A DNA stretch of 64,000 nt from SHZI01 sp963802215 (GCA_963802215.1 CAWDHQ010000001.1:2250611-2314610); one strand, 5' to 3'. Counted from the stretch's first letter, positions 17,211 through 25,280 are shown. Program-made: numbers and translations. Notes: generated from the letters alone by a model not told the origin.

Positions 17211-18119
17211 ATGTTCACCAAGTCCACTTTTCTCATTGCTTCACTGGCAGCTCCATTGTTGTTGGTCGCCATCGAACCCGCCTTTGCGTCCTACGTGTTC
17301 CCACCGGGCGCGGTAGCCCAGGCTCAGGCCTTCGTCAATATCAACGGCACCGTTGCCCCAACAGCCTTGACCCAGTCGACAGTTCTGAACCTCGGCACTA
17401 CCGCGGGCACAGCAATATCCGGATCACCCGGGAGCGCCAATGCCTCGATTGACCTCGGAGCCGGTGAACTGAAGGCCTATGGAAGCACTACCAAGGGCTT
17501 CACATCCCAGGCCGTGGCCTGGGAGTTCGTGACTTTCGATGGTAACGACGATGTGGACTTTGCCTTCGACATTGAAGGCACCCTCAGCAACACTTTCCCC
17601 TCTGGCATGGTCTATGTAGAAGCCGCTGCTCGGGTGTACGACGTCACGTCCTGGACGAGTTACTTCCAGACGACCGGCGGCATACAGTTCGCGGCCGAGA
17701 ATGGCTCAGGCTCGCCGTTCCCCTACCTTGAAGCATCCGGCTTTGCCACCCAGGCCGTGCGAGGCTCTAACTCCGGCGGTTGCACTCTCTATGTCATTGC
17801 CAACTGCACCGTGGATCAATTCGGCACCGTGATTCCAGTGAACCTGAGCATCGGCGGAACGCTTGAAGCTCAGGCAGGCCAGCTGTATCTCATCGAACTG
17901 CTTCTGACCACCTCCACCTACAACCAGCAACTTGGGATCAACCTTCAGACGGGCGACTTCGCAAATACTGCCACCTTCAGCTTCCTCAACCTGAACGGGC
18001 TCAACTTCGAGTCCTCTTCCGGTGAATTTCTTGTGGCGCCGGTGCCAATTCCGACTGCAGTCTGGCTCTTCGGTTCTGCGCTCGGCCTCATGGGCGTGAT
18101 CCGGCGGAAGCGCCTCTAG
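17211..18119 (+). CDS. PEP-CTERM-like exported protein
   Basis: 302 residues. A signal peptide ends near PAFASYV, followed by a Thr/Ser/Gly-rich beta-type domain. The C terminus VPIPTAVWLFGSALGLMGV then RRKRL has the tripartite sorting signal of PEP-CTERM/VPLPA proteins: motif, membrane helix, basic tail. Such proteins are processed by an exosortase, which is not in this window. GAGGGAA at 17199 supports the ATG at 17211. The passenger domain is not recognised. An intrinsic terminator follows. Confidence 0.8.
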   Translation: MFTKSTFLIASLAAPLLLVAIEPAFASYVFPPGAVAQAQAFVNINGTVAPTALTQSTVLNLGTTAGTAISGSPGSANASIDLGAGELKAYGSTTKGFTSQAVAWEFVTFDGNDDVDFAFDIEGTLSNTFPSGMVYVEAAARVYDVTSWTSYFQTTGGIQFAAENGSGSPFPYLEASGFATQAVRGSNSGGCTLYVIANCTVDQFGTVIPVNLSIGGTLEAQAGQLYLIELLLTTSTYNQQLGINLQTGDFANTATFSFLNLNGLNFESSSGEFLVAPVPIPTAVWLFGSALGLMGVIRRKRL

Positions 18120-18143
18120 TTCGACTTTCCAGCTGTACTACCT

Positions 18144-18173
18144 GGGGACCCGCTTCGGCGGGTCCCTTGCTTT
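18144..18173 (+). terminator. intrinsic terminator
   Basis: GGGACCCGC and GCGGGTCCC form a 9-bp stem with a TTCG-type loop, followed by TTGCTTT. It ends the PEP-CTERM-like gene. Confidence 0.85.
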
Positions 18174-18564
18174 GGGGTAGAGAGGTGCCTGTATGCGGAG
18201 CGCGTGTCCGGTGTGCGGTACGCCTCGGCGAGGTGAAGAACCTGCTAGAGGCTGACTTCGTGATTCCAGAAGAGTCAGTAGCCAAAGGACCACGAATCAT
18301 CGAGGCCCTCTAGGGCAAACCGCGTCTCTGGGAGGCCAGCGGACAGCTGGGAGCGTTGGCAAGATAAAAGGCGCTACACGCGCCTGGCCCAACGCTTTGT
18401 CTGCACGTCTATTTTTCCAGCACGGAGAAATTCTTCGCCGTGCCGCGCGTTCCCCTGCAGACGTTGCCGTTGCTGGGTTGTGCGCGTGCCGTGCCCTATA
18501 GGCTCCGCTGGAGCGGGTTCCCTGGGGCAGGGCTACGGCGGAGGATTCCTCGCCGGAGGAACCC
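18174..18564. other. gap with no recognisable gene
   Basis: About 390 bases between the terminator and the small gene at 18565. Short frames exist on both strands, but none has a ribosome site or convincing composition. It may hold the left boundary of the serine-recombinase element; no repeat matching the right end was found. Confidence 0.5.
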
Positions 18565-18735
18565 ATGCCGATTCAGGGAAGGACTGCGCAGCCGATGCAC
18601 GTTGCGGTACGCTGGCGACAGGATCTCCAGCCCGACATGCTGACGGACGCCGAGGTCGACGTCCTGCGCCGCCACCTGACCGAGCTGATGCGGGAGGTCC
18701 TGCTGCTCCAGGAACCCGACGAACCCACGGAGTGA
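18565..18735 (+). CDS. small protein upstream of serine recombinase
   Basis: 56 residues starting MPIQGRTAQPMHVAVRW and ending QEPDEPTE. A GGAGGA ribosome site lies six bases ahead of the ATG. The second half is a charged helix (DAEVDVLRRHLTELMREVLL). It ends seven bases before the recombinase start, so it is likely co-translated with it. I do not recognise it; a recombinase accessory or directionality role is only a guess from position. Confidence 0.6.
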   Translation: MPIQGRTAQPMHVAVRWRQDLQPDMLTDAEVDVLRRHLTELMREVLLLQEPDEPTE

Positions 18736-18741
18736 TGCCCC

Positions 18742-20349
18742 ATGGCCGTTGCCCTCTACGCCCGCGTCTCCACCACCCGCCAGGCCGAACAGGACCTGTC
18801 AATCCCCGACCAGCTGCGCCAGCTCCGGGAGTGGTGCAAGACCCACGGTCACCTGATTGCGATGGAGTACGTCGAGCCCGGAGCTTCGGCGACGGACGAC
18901 AAGCGGCCCGTCTTCCAGACGCTGATGGCAGACGCCCTGCGAACTCCGCCACCGTTCGACACGATCGTCGTGCACAGCCTCTCCCGGTTCTTCCGGGATG
19001 GGATCACCTTCGGCCTCTACGAGCGGAAACTCCAGAAGCACGGGGTCAAGGTGGTCTCCATCACCCAGCAGACCAGCGACGACGCTTCCGGCCAGATGGT
19101 CCGGCGCATGATCTCCATGTTCGACGAGTACCAGAGCACCGAGAACGCCAAGCACACGGGCCGGGCCATGCGGGAGAACGCCCGGCAGGGGTTCTTCAAC
19201 GGCTCAGCAGCACCGTTCGGCTACCAGGCCGTGGCCACCGAGCGGCTCGGCAACCGCGGCCGCCGCAAGAAACGCCTGGCCATCGACGAAGCGGAAGCTG
19301 CCACCGTCCGGCGGATCTACCAGCTGTACCTGGACGGACACGAAGGCCGCACGCTCGGCATCAAGGAAATCGCCAAGCACCTGAACGCCGCGGGCCAGAC
19401 CATGCGCGGCCGCCCCTGGGGCATCCAGAAGGTCCACAAGATCCTTTCCAGTCGCACCTATGCAGGTGAGTGCCTGTTCAACGTCCGGGACTCCAAAACC
19501 CTCCAGAAGCGCGCACCGGCCGACTGGATCCGAGTACCCATCGACCCGATTGTCGACGAAGCGACCTTCGAGCGCGTCCGCCAGCGGCGGCAGTCGCGAG
19601 CGCCCGCATCAACCCCACCACGCCGCGTGTCGTCCCCGACATTGCTCACCGGCCTGCTTCGCTGCGGGCATTGCGGCGCGGGAATGACCCTGACCACCGG
19701 CAAGAGCGGGCGCTATCGCTATTACAAATGCACGACGCGGGTGAACAAGGGCGGCACGCTCTGCGAGAGCCGGAACCTGCCCATGGAGACCGTGGATAAC
19801 CTCGTGCTGAAACGACTCGCGGAGCACGCCTTTACGCCACCTCGGCTGGGGCTGCTGCTGCGGGAAGCCCGCCGCCAGCTCCAGGACCACAAGACCCGCG
19901 ACGAGCGCGATCTGGTCCGGCTCCAGGCGGATCTGCGGAAGGCCGAGGAACGCCTGGGGCGTCTTTACGACGCCATCGAGCGCGGCACCGTATCCCTCGA
20001 TGACACCTTCGAGCGGCGCATCGCCACGGCGCGGAGTGCCCGGGAGGCGATCCTGGTGGAGCTGGCAGGGCTGCGGAAAATTCAGGCGCTACCCATCGAG
20101 CGCGTGCTGCCGAGCCAGGTGAACGTGTTCAGCCGCGTGATCCGGGCGAAGCTTCAGGATCGCAGCTCACCCTTTGCCAAGGACTACCTGCACGCCCTCG
20201 TGGACCGGATCACGGTGTACGAAGGCACGGCAACGATCAGAGGCAGCAACGCCCGACTGCTGCAGATGGCGGGTGGAACAAAAAAGGGCACCGATCAAGT
20301 GCCCTCTTTTATGAGTGATTGGCGCGCCCGAGAGGATTCGAACCTCTGA
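18742..20349 (+). CDS. large serine recombinase
   Basis: Site-specific recombinase of the large serine (integrase/transposase) type, 535 residues. The resolvase domain starts VALYARVSTTRQ with the catalytic serine after ARV and HSLSRFFRDG; the recombinase domain begins near residue 150 (GSAAPFGYQAV); a zinc ribbon with CGHCGAGMTL lies near 310; a coiled-coil follows at about 380-440. The last 25 or so residues are odd: the frame crosses a terminator hairpin and enters the tRNA-Arg fragment, producing the tail DWRAREDSNL. The native end has probably been replaced by target sequence. Confidence 0.9.
   Translation: MAVALYARVSTTRQAEQDLSIPDQLRQLREWCKTHGHLIAMEYVEPGASATDDKRPVFQTLMADALRTPPPFDTIVVHSLSRFFRDGITFGLYERKLQKHGVKVVSITQQTSDDASGQMVRRMISMFDEYQSTENAKHTGRAMRENARQGFFNGSAAPFGYQAVATERLGNRGRRKKRLAIDEAEAATVRRIYQLYLDGHEGRTLGIKEIAKHLNAAGQTMRGRPWGIQKVHKILSSRTYAGECLFNVRDSKTLQKRAPADWIRVPIDPIVDEATFERVRQRRQSRAPASTPPRRVSSPTLLTGLLRCGHCGAGMTLTTGKSGRYRYYKCTTRVNKGGTLCESRNLPMETVDNLVLKRLAEHAFTPPRLGLLLREARRQLQDHKTRDERDLVRLQADLRKAEERLGRLYDAIERGTVSLDDTFERRIATARSAREAILVELAGLRKIQALPIERVLPSQVNVFSRVIRAKLQDRSSPFAKDYLHALVDRITVYEGTATIRGSNARLLQMAGGTKKGTDQVPSFMSDWRAREDSNL
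20279..20310 (-). terminator. intrinsic terminator, probably the original tRNA-Arg terminator
   Basis: On the minus strand GGGCAC and GTGCCC form a stem followed by TTTTTTG. It lies 10 bases beyond the CCA end of the tRNA-Arg fragment, exactly where the terminator of an intact tRNA gene would be. The sequence also encodes the end of the serine recombinase frame. Confidence 0.75.
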
Positions 20350-20364
20350 CCCCTGCCTTCGGAG
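20320..20364 (-). repeat. island attachment repeat (tRNA-Arg 3' fragment)
   Basis: 45 bases identical to 36936-36980. They are the 3' part of tRNA-Arg(CCG), including CCA, the T arm and part of the anticodon arm. Identity ends right after CGGAG on the plus strand. Confidence 0.93.
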
Positions 20365-20528
20365 CGCTTCCGGGGCCTCTGAGGGCGTCATCTTGGCAAT
20401 CAACACGTTGGCCGATTCTGACCTCTAAGTTGCTGGTTCTCAAGATTTTATAGCGCCGCGCCAAGCGCGCGCGTGTACGCCGGTCTACGCCCGGCTTACA
20501 TTGCGGTTGCACTTATAAGTGCTCTACT

Positions 20529-21890
20529 TTGAGCGCACGGAAGGGAGACCCATCTGTGCGCGCGATCATCGGTGCCCGCTTGCTGGCAAGCGGGGCCGCC
20601 CAGCCCAAGGCCAAACCGTTCGACATCCGGGATAGTCGCCTGGCGGGCTTCCTATTGCGCGTCCAGCCCTCCGGAGCACGGTCCTTCTGTGTCCAGCTCG
20701 GCAGGGGCAGAAGGCTGACCCTGGGCAAGGTGGGCCACCTGACCCCCGAGCAGGCGCGCCACCGGTGCGAGCAGGTGCTGGGGAACGTCGCCCACGGCCG
20801 GGAGCCGCTGGCGGGCCTGGATGGGGCCGCGCGGCTCAGCCTCGGGGAGTTCATCCGGAACCAGTACGAGCCCTGGATCCAGGCCAACCGGCCCCGGAAC
20901 GCGGCATCCGCCCTGGCCCGGGTCGAGAACTGCTTTGGCCACTGGTACGACCAGCCCATGTGCGGCCTGTCCACCTACCAGCTCGAAGCCTGGAAGACGG
21001 GTCGCCTGGGGAAGGGCAAGCGGCCGGCTACCGTGCTCCGGGACCTGACCACGTTGTCAGGCATCCTGAGTTTCGCTGTCCGGCTGGGCCTTCTGGCTGA
21101 CAACCCCATGCGGCGTGTCCTCAAGCCACGGCTGGACCGGACGCCCAATGTGCGGTTCCTGGACCCCGAGGAAGAGTCACGCCTCCGGTCGGCTCTGGAA
21201 GATCGGGACCATCGCATCAGGGCCGCCCGGGAGTCCGGCAACGCCTGGCGGCGGGCCCGGAATCATGCGCCGCTGCCCAAGCTCACCGGCTTCGGCGACC
21301 ACCTGACGCCCGCTGTCCTGGTCAGCCTCAACACGGGATTGCGCCGCGGCGAGTTGCTGGCGCTCTGCTGGCACGATATCAACCTGCGGCTGGCCGTGCT
21401 GTCGGTTCAGGCCACGTCGGCCAAGAGCGGGCAAACGCGCCACGTCCCCCTCAACGCCGAATGCATCGAGACCCTGAAACGCTGGCGGGACCAGAATCCG
21501 GATGCCAGTCCCCTCGACAAGGTGTTTGCGGTCAGCACCTCATTCAAGACCGCCTGGTCGGTGGTTCTGAAAGCGGCCGGTATCAAGAGATTCCGCTGGC
21601 ACGACCTGCGCCACCACTTCGCCTCGCGGCTCGTCCAGGCCGACGTCAATCTCAATACCGTCCGGGAGCTGCTGGGTCACGGCTCACTGGCAATGACGCT
21701 GCGGTATGCGCACCTGGGACCGGATCAAAAGCGTGAGGCCGTTGACCGGCTGTCCATGCGGCGGGAGGAACCGGCTGAAGCAAGGGCAACGGCAGCGCTG
21801 CTGGGATTTCCGCGAGCTGGCGAATTGCCACCGCCAGACTATTGCCTGCCACCCGCAGCCCGGGGCGGCCTGTCTGCGGCGCACCCTTGA
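20529..21890 (+). CDS. tyrosine site-specific integrase of the island
   Basis: Phage-type integrase, 453 residues. An N-terminal arm-binding-like domain (FDIRDSRLAGFLLRVQPSG, as in P4-type integrases) is followed by a SAM-like core-binding domain and a catalytic domain with Arg in NTGLRRGELLAL, the HxxR box WHDLRHHFASRL, His in LGHGSLAMT and the Tyr nucleophile in LRYAHL. TTG at 20529 is the start. It lies 165 bases from the left tRNA repeat and reads inward. The last residues overlap the distal end of the cassette array region. Confidence 0.92.
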   Translation: MSARKGDPSVRAIIGARLLASGAAQPKAKPFDIRDSRLAGFLLRVQPSGARSFCVQLGRGRRLTLGKVGHLTPEQARHRCEQVLGNVAHGREPLAGLDGAARLSLGEFIRNQYEPWIQANRPRNAASALARVENCFGHWYDQPMCGLSTYQLEAWKTGRLGKGKRPATVLRDLTTLSGILSFAVRLGLLADNPMRRVLKPRLDRTPNVRFLDPEEESRLRSALEDRDHRIRAARESGNAWRRARNHAPLPKLTGFGDHLTPAVLVSLNTGLRRGELLALCWHDINLRLAVLSVQATSAKSGQTRHVPLNAECIETLKRWRDQNPDASPLDKVFAVSTSFKTAWSVVLKAAGIKRFRWHDLRHHFASRLVQADVNLNTVRELLGHGSLAMTLRYAHLGPDQKREAVDRLSMRREEPAEARATAALLGFPRAGELPPPDYCLPPAARGGLSAAHP

Positions 21891-21899
21891 CCGCCTGCG

Positions 21900-22244
21900 T
21901 TACTGCCGCGCGGGCATACCGAGCGCGAGTGTCAATCCGTCGTCGATCTCGTCGGCTCCCAGAATTCCGTTCTGCAGCGCGTAGATCACGCTGAGGTCGA
22001 CGGAACCCAGCACGTACCGCTTGTAGAGGTCGCGCGAAACGCCATCGTGGAACTTGTGCACCGCCTCATTCAGATCGAACGCGCCGTTCTCCCTGCCTCC
22101 CCAACGCTCGAACTCCTCGTAGAGATCGGTTAGTGCGGCGGTCAACTCCCGTGCATGGGCTGTCGCCGCCAGCTGGCGGAGCTGGGTCCGCTGGCTCTTG
22201 GTCAAAGATGACACGGGGCAGGCAAAACCTTCACAAGATGTCAC
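21900..22244 (-). CDS. integron cassette 13: hypothetical protein
   Basis: 114 residues, largely helical: TKSQRTQLRQLAATAHAREL, then FERWGGRENGAFDLNEAVHKFHDG. No recognised family. The GTG start overlaps the preceding core site remnant. It is the last array gene before the island integrase; its own attC could not be defined, though the stop TAA lies in a core-like CAGTAAC. Confidence 0.6.
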   Translation of the reverse strand: MTSCEGFACPVSSLTKSQRTQLRQLAATAHARELTAALTDLYEEFERWGGRENGAFDLNEAVHKFHDGVSRDLYKRYVLGSVDLSVIYALQNGILGADEIDDGLTLALGMPARQ

Positions 22245-22270
22245 CTAAGGACATAGCGATTGAGTTATGC
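22243..22270 (-). repeat. attC remnant 12 (short)
   Basis: On the minus strand the R-type core GCATAAC, holding the stop codon of the GFA gene, and a CTTAGGT core are only 14 bases apart. A complete attC needs about 57 bases or more, so the middle seems deleted. Confidence 0.5.
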
Positions 22271-22669
22271 GCCCTGGGCATGAATCGAAAGTGAGCGATC
22301 AATAGAATCCCAAGGACATGAAGACCCGTTCCAGGTTACGTGCGTAGGCTTAAACATGCTGGGGTCGTCAAGCGAAGCCGCATATACGAAGCACACATCC
22401 GGAAATGCCCTGACAGTGATCAGCGTCGGGCTGCCACACGTTGCACAGAAGCCCCGGGAAATCACGTTGCCGCTGCCGCCAGTAACGTCGTGGTAGTGGA
22501 CATCCCCGCGTATCGAACCGCCGCCCAGGCTGAACATTGCCAGCGGAGCGTGCCCAGAGCCCGTGGCGCGCTGGCAATCGCGGCACTGACAGAAATACGA
22601 GAACCTCGGCCCATCATGGAACTCGTACCGGATTGCACGGCAGGCGCAGCCACCGGTGAATGAAGCCAT
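22265..22669 (-). CDS. integron cassette 12: GFA family protein
   Basis: 134 residues of the glutathione-dependent formaldehyde-activating (GFA/CENP-V) fold. Zinc ligands are visible: GGCACRAIRYE, CQCRDCQRATGS and GFCATCGSPTL. The family name is historical; most members have no proven enzyme activity. The ATG directly follows the core ACTAGGT of attC11 and the stop TAA lies in the next core, so the cassette is almost all coding. Confidence 0.85.
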   Translation of the reverse strand: MASFTGGCACRAIRYEFHDGPRFSYFCQCRDCQRATGSGHAPLAMFSLGGGSIRGDVHYHDVTGGSGNVISRGFCATCGSPTLITVRAFPDVCFVYAASLDDPSMFKPTHVTWNGSSCPWDSIDRSLSIHAQGA

Positions 22670-22733
22670 ACCTAGTGTCTCCTCTCGGCTGAACTATGGC
22701 GCAAAACGCCGCGGTCAGCCGACGACGCTATTT
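22670..22733 (-). repeat. attC site 11
   Basis: 64 bases. Cores ACCTAGT and GCTATTT (plus strand) flank matching arms TCGGCTGA / TCAGCCGA and GGCG / CGCC. The stop codon of the DUF6869-like gene lies in the right core. Confidence 0.8.
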
Positions 22734-23117
22734 CGCTTTGAGTGCTGCCTGTACCCGAAGCCAGAGGTCGTCTGACATAGTGTTCTGCCACACTCCAGCG
22801 AGTAAGCCACGAAAGGCGCTGCTTTGCTGGGCCTCCTGCTCAACCAGCTCGATGAGCCGATTGCCGTGCTCCGCCAACAGATCCTCCAATGGACCCGCAG
22901 CCAGGCACTCCAACGCCTGGGTGGAGTGAGTTCGCTCAAGGATCTCCAGAACTACGCTCCAAGCCAATTCCGGGTCGTTGCGGCACAGAGCATCAAGCTG
23001 CTCCCAGACCCAGAACCTTTCGTCGGGGACCTGCGCCCGGCTTTTGGCCACCAGAGCAGGATCGGTATATCTCTCGATCCACGTCCGGATGAGTGTCTCT
23101 CGATCGAAGCGCTCCAT
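22728..23117 (-). CDS. integron cassette 11: DUF6869-like protein
   Basis: 129 residues, helical. The stretches PELAWSVVLEILERT, ECLAAGPLEDLLAEHG and FRGLLAGVWQNTM match the DUF6869 pattern as I know it. Function unknown. The ATG lies 12 bases after the cassette core and the TAG stop is inside attC11. Confidence 0.75.
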   Translation of the reverse strand: MERFDRETLIRTWIERYTDPALVAKSRAQVPDERFWVWEQLDALCRNDPELAWSVVLEILERTHSTQALECLAAGPLEDLLAEHGNRLIELVEQEAQQSSAFRGLLAGVWQNTMSDDLWLRVQAALKAK

Positions 23118-23128
23118 CAGCTTACGCC

Positions 23129-23218
23129 GGCAAACGGTTGAGCTGAATGGGCCGCGCGCCGGTGAGTGGGCTTGGCACTTTATTCATTCCGGCTGCGCTC
23201 AAGCGAAGTGCTAGGCGG
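23129..23218 (-). repeat. attC site 10
   Basis: 90 bases. Plus-strand left core GGCAAAC with GGTTGAGC and minus-strand right half GCCTAGC with GCTTGAGC pair as expected for attC L boxes. The upstream cassette gene reads through part of it. Confidence 0.7.
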
Positions 23219-23584
23219 CAAACTGCCGTTGCTCCGTCGCCCGAAATACATTCCGATCACGATTGCGGCGATGAGCATTGGGATCAGAGCTGTCGCGTAC
23301 GCAATCGGCGTGTAACTGGTACCGAGTTCGGCCCGAACGGCTTCCACGAAGCCTGGATCGTGAGCGTTATGCCACGCGCTCAGGAAACCGAGGACTCCCC
23401 ACGCAGCCGGCAGCAAAGCCAGCCATGGACGCCAGAGACCCAACGTGAGAGCAAGCGCTCCCACGACTACCCCTTCACCCAGCATCCAATTCTGTGATGG
23501 CATCTTGTCGGAGATCCCAGCGATGGCAGAGATCGGCACAGTGATCCCGACAGTGAGCCCCCAAATTGAATGTTGTCGTTTCAT
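23180..23584 (-). CDS. integron cassette 10: membrane protein
   Basis: 134 residues with four hydrophobic segments (IWGLTVGITVPISAIAG; GVVVGALALTLGLW; LALLPAAWGVLGFLSA; TALIPMLIAAIVIGMYF) and a polar tail. No recognised family. The ATG at 23584 was chosen over an upstream start because of an AGAGAG stretch and a hydrophobic start. The C-terminal 13 residues are encoded by attC sequence. Confidence 0.65.
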   Translation of the reverse strand: MKRQHSIWGLTVGITVPISAIAGISDKMPSQNWMLGEGVVVGALALTLGLWRPWLALLPAAWGVLGFLSAWHNAHDPGFVEAVRAELGTSYTPIAYATALIPMLIAAIVIGMYFGRRSNGSLPPSTSLERSRNE

Positions 23585-23615
23585 CAGCTCTCTCTTACCG
23601 AGCTTCGGTGCTTGC

Positions 23616-23710
23616 ACCTAACCAGTCGCTGCACCAGTCGCATGACGCACCTGCCACGCGGCTTTCACCCGCAACCCGCGCGGCAGCCGCGATTCGCCGG
23701 CGAGTCACTG
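23616..23710 (-). repeat. attC site 9
   Basis: 95 bases between plus-strand cores ACCTAAC and GTCACTG. The minus-strand core CAGTGAC contains the stop TGA of the 61-residue cassette gene. Flanking arms CAGTCGC and TCGCCGG are partly complementary. Confidence 0.6.
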
Positions 23711-23890
23711 GTTGTCCGTCTCCGGCTTCTGCCATTCGCCACGCTCTTCCAGGACCTCTCGGTAGGCAATCTGCCCCTCCTCGTTGATGTAGCCGGTGTT
23801 CAACAACTGCCTGATCTTGTCCGATGGGAGCTTTCTATAACGTTCCTTGGCCCGCTCAATACCGTGGTACTTCTCGTCGCGCTTTGTCAC
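23705..23890 (-). CDS. integron cassette 9: small protein
   Basis: 61 residues, highly charged: MTKRDEKYHGIERAKERYRK then SDKIRQLLNTGYINEEGQIA. No recognised family. A GTG start follows the cassette core closely and the stop lies in attC9, so nearly the whole cassette is gene. Confidence 0.6.
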   Translation of the reverse strand: MTKRDEKYHGIERAKERYRKLPSDKIRQLLNTGYINEEGQIAYREVLEERGEWQKPETDNQ

Positions 23891-23899
23891 GGAACAGGC

Positions 23900-24005
23900 A
23901 CCTAGCGCTTCGCATCAGCGACGCGCCGATGCCCCAACCCAGAACCCACTGCGGCAGACACGACTTTCACCTGCAACTCCGAAGGGTGCACTCAGCGTTC
24001 AACGC
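23900..24005 (-). repeat. attC site 8, candidate
   Basis: About 106 bases between the core-like ACCTAGC and GTTCAAC (plus strand). It fills the gap between two cassette genes, but arm pairing is poor, so the limits are tentative. Confidence 0.4.
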
Positions 24006-24283
24006 AACGACTCTGAGTCTGCCTTGGCCTGCGCTGTTTGAAACGCCTCTTCCACGTAGTCTTGGACTCGTCGATATAGTGCCCGATCCGCAACGGCAGG
24101 TTCCATACGTTGCGCCACAAAGACGGCGTCTACGAAGGAGACGACGTTGTCCGGTGGCTTCTCGCAGAGTTCGTCGTACTGTTGCCAATCAAGACAGAAT
24201 CCAAGGTCGACGCACAGCTTACCGAGAAGCAACTCGACGTCCTCCGGGCGAAGGGCATTTGTCATCGGAGCCACGCTCTCCAT
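23999..24283 (-). CDS. integron cassette 8: hypothetical protein
   Basis: 94 residues, or 88 from the second Met. The stretches VELLLGKLCVDLGFCL, PPDNVVSFVDAVFVAQRM and ALYRRVQDYVEEAF recall short unknown proteins I associate with integron cassettes. Function unknown. The start is 8-10 bases after core GTTAGGC. Confidence 0.65.
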   Translation of the reverse strand: MESVAPMTNALRPEDVELLLGKLCVDLGFCLDWQQYDELCEKPPDNVVSFVDAVFVAQRMEPAVADRALYRRVQDYVEEAFQTAQAKADSESLR

Positions 24284-24290
24284 GAGGGTC

Positions 24291-24320
24291 GCCTAACCTT
24301 ACCCTCTCGCATAGTTATGT
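24291..24320 (-). repeat. attC remnant 7 (short)
   Basis: Cores ACATAAC, which includes the stop of the zinc-ribbon gene, and GTTAGGC are separated by 16 bases on the minus strand. This is too short for a folded attC; internal deletion is likely. Confidence 0.5.
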
Positions 24321-24725
24321 GCCGCCCTTTGTCGAGTGGGAACCAGGAGGGCGCAGGCCTCTTGAGCGTTCCACCTGCTTCTTGTGAAGCTGCCGGCACG
24401 CACGGCAACGAGCTGCCCGCTTGTACGCAGGCGCCTTTGCAACCTCGTACCACCACTTTTGTTGCGTTGACGTCCATACCTCTGACCGTCCACAGTCCCG
24501 GCAAGTGAACGGTTCGTCAACGTAATACCCGCGGACCAGAAAGAGCGGACGGCGCTTGAAGTGTGTGAGTGCCAACGGGTTCACACTAATGTCGACTTGT
24601 TGATTCCCGTGACGGGCACGCGCAGCCCAAGTAGCTGCGGCCCTTTCTTCCTTGCGCGCCTTCTTGATGCTACGTACGAGCTTTCGAGTCGCCTTGGCTT
24701 GCTTGGATTCTGGCGCGCGCTTCAT
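24315..24725 (-). CDS. integron cassette 7: zinc-ribbon domain protein
   Basis: 136 residues. A basic helical N terminus precedes a treble-clef/zinc-ribbon domain: FTCRDCGRSEVWT, then TQQKWWYEVAK and ARCRACRQLHKKQ, giving two CxxC knuckles. This matches the 'probable zinc-ribbon' family of unknown function. The ATG at 24725 lies inside or next to the core TATGAAG. The TAA stop lies in the remnant core at 24315. Confidence 0.75.
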   Translation of the reverse strand: MKRAPESKQAKATRKLVRSIKKARKEERAAATWAARARHGNQQVDISVNPLALTHFKRRPLFLVRGYYVDEPFTCRDCGRSEVWTSTQQKWWYEVAKAPAYKRAARCRACRQLHKKQVERSRGLRPPGSHSTKGGT

Positions 24726-24809
24726 ACGGCGGGGCTGGAGCAAGCTCTCAAGCGCGACGGACGCGCGCGCCACGGCGCTGAACCGGACCGGTGGAGCGAA
24801 TGGTTATGC
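24721..24809 (-). repeat. attC site 6, candidate
   Basis: On the minus strand GCATAAC followed by CATTCGCTCC looks like a typical attC left half; the best right core is GTATGAA, 89 bases on. Arm pairing is weak, so the right limit is uncertain. Confidence 0.4.
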
Positions 24810-25188
24810 CTGCGATGGCGCCAAACGAAAGGGCAACGGCTAGGCCCAGTGTGGCTCCCCATAGCACCTGGACGGTTCCAAATGCCGCTGATGATCCCAG
24901 CAATAAGCCAAGAATCGTCAGGGAACAGAAGAATGTGAGTATTCCTCCACAAATGCCAACAAGGGCGAGCGTCACTAGGTTCAACTGGCCAAAGTGTCGA
25001 AGGATAAGAATGGCCGGCAACCCTATGAACAACATTCCGGCGTAAGAGCTACCGGCAACAAGGCCTACCGTCAGGAACCCCCATGAGAAGCCAACTCCGT
25101 TGGCGAGTTCCAAGCCACCCACGAGCAACGGTAGGACAGCCGGAGCCACGGCAGCTGCGAGTGAGGTACGACGTCTATCGAGTCGCAT
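24748..25188 (-). CDS. integron cassette 6: membrane protein
   Basis: 146 residues with four membrane segments (LAAAVAPAVLPLLVGG; FLTVGLVAGSSYAGMLFIG; LVGICGGILTFFCSLTILG; WGATLGLAVALSFGAIAG). No recognised family. The ATG at 25188 sits inside the cassette core GTTATGC, leaving no room for a cassette-borne ribosome site. The frame runs into the next attC, which supplies the basic tail. Confidence 0.65.
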   Translation of the reverse strand: MRLDRRRTSLAAAVAPAVLPLLVGGLELANGVGFSWGFLTVGLVAGSSYAGMLFIGLPAILILRHFGQLNLVTLALVGICGGILTFFCSLTILGLLLGSSAAFGTVQVLWGATLGLAVALSFGAIAGITIRSTGPVQRRGARVRRA

Positions 25189-25271
25189 AACGTTGGAGGT
25201 GAGCGCCGCGCGCGCTGCTGTACGAACGTGCCACACGTCTTCCAAGTGCGCGCTCCAGCGAGGTGTCAGGC
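25185..25271 (-). repeat. attC site 5
   Basis: 87 bases. Minus-strand cores GCCTGAC and GTTATGC flank partly complementary halves (CTCGCTGGAGCGC and GGCGCTCACCTCCAAC). Confidence 0.65.
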
Positions 25272-25280
25272 GGCATGCGC

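Noticed and set aside
20529..21890. The island integrase as the integron integrase
   Set aside because: It has a P4-type N-terminal domain, lacks the IntI-specific insert and lies at the tRNA repeat; intI is at 30004.
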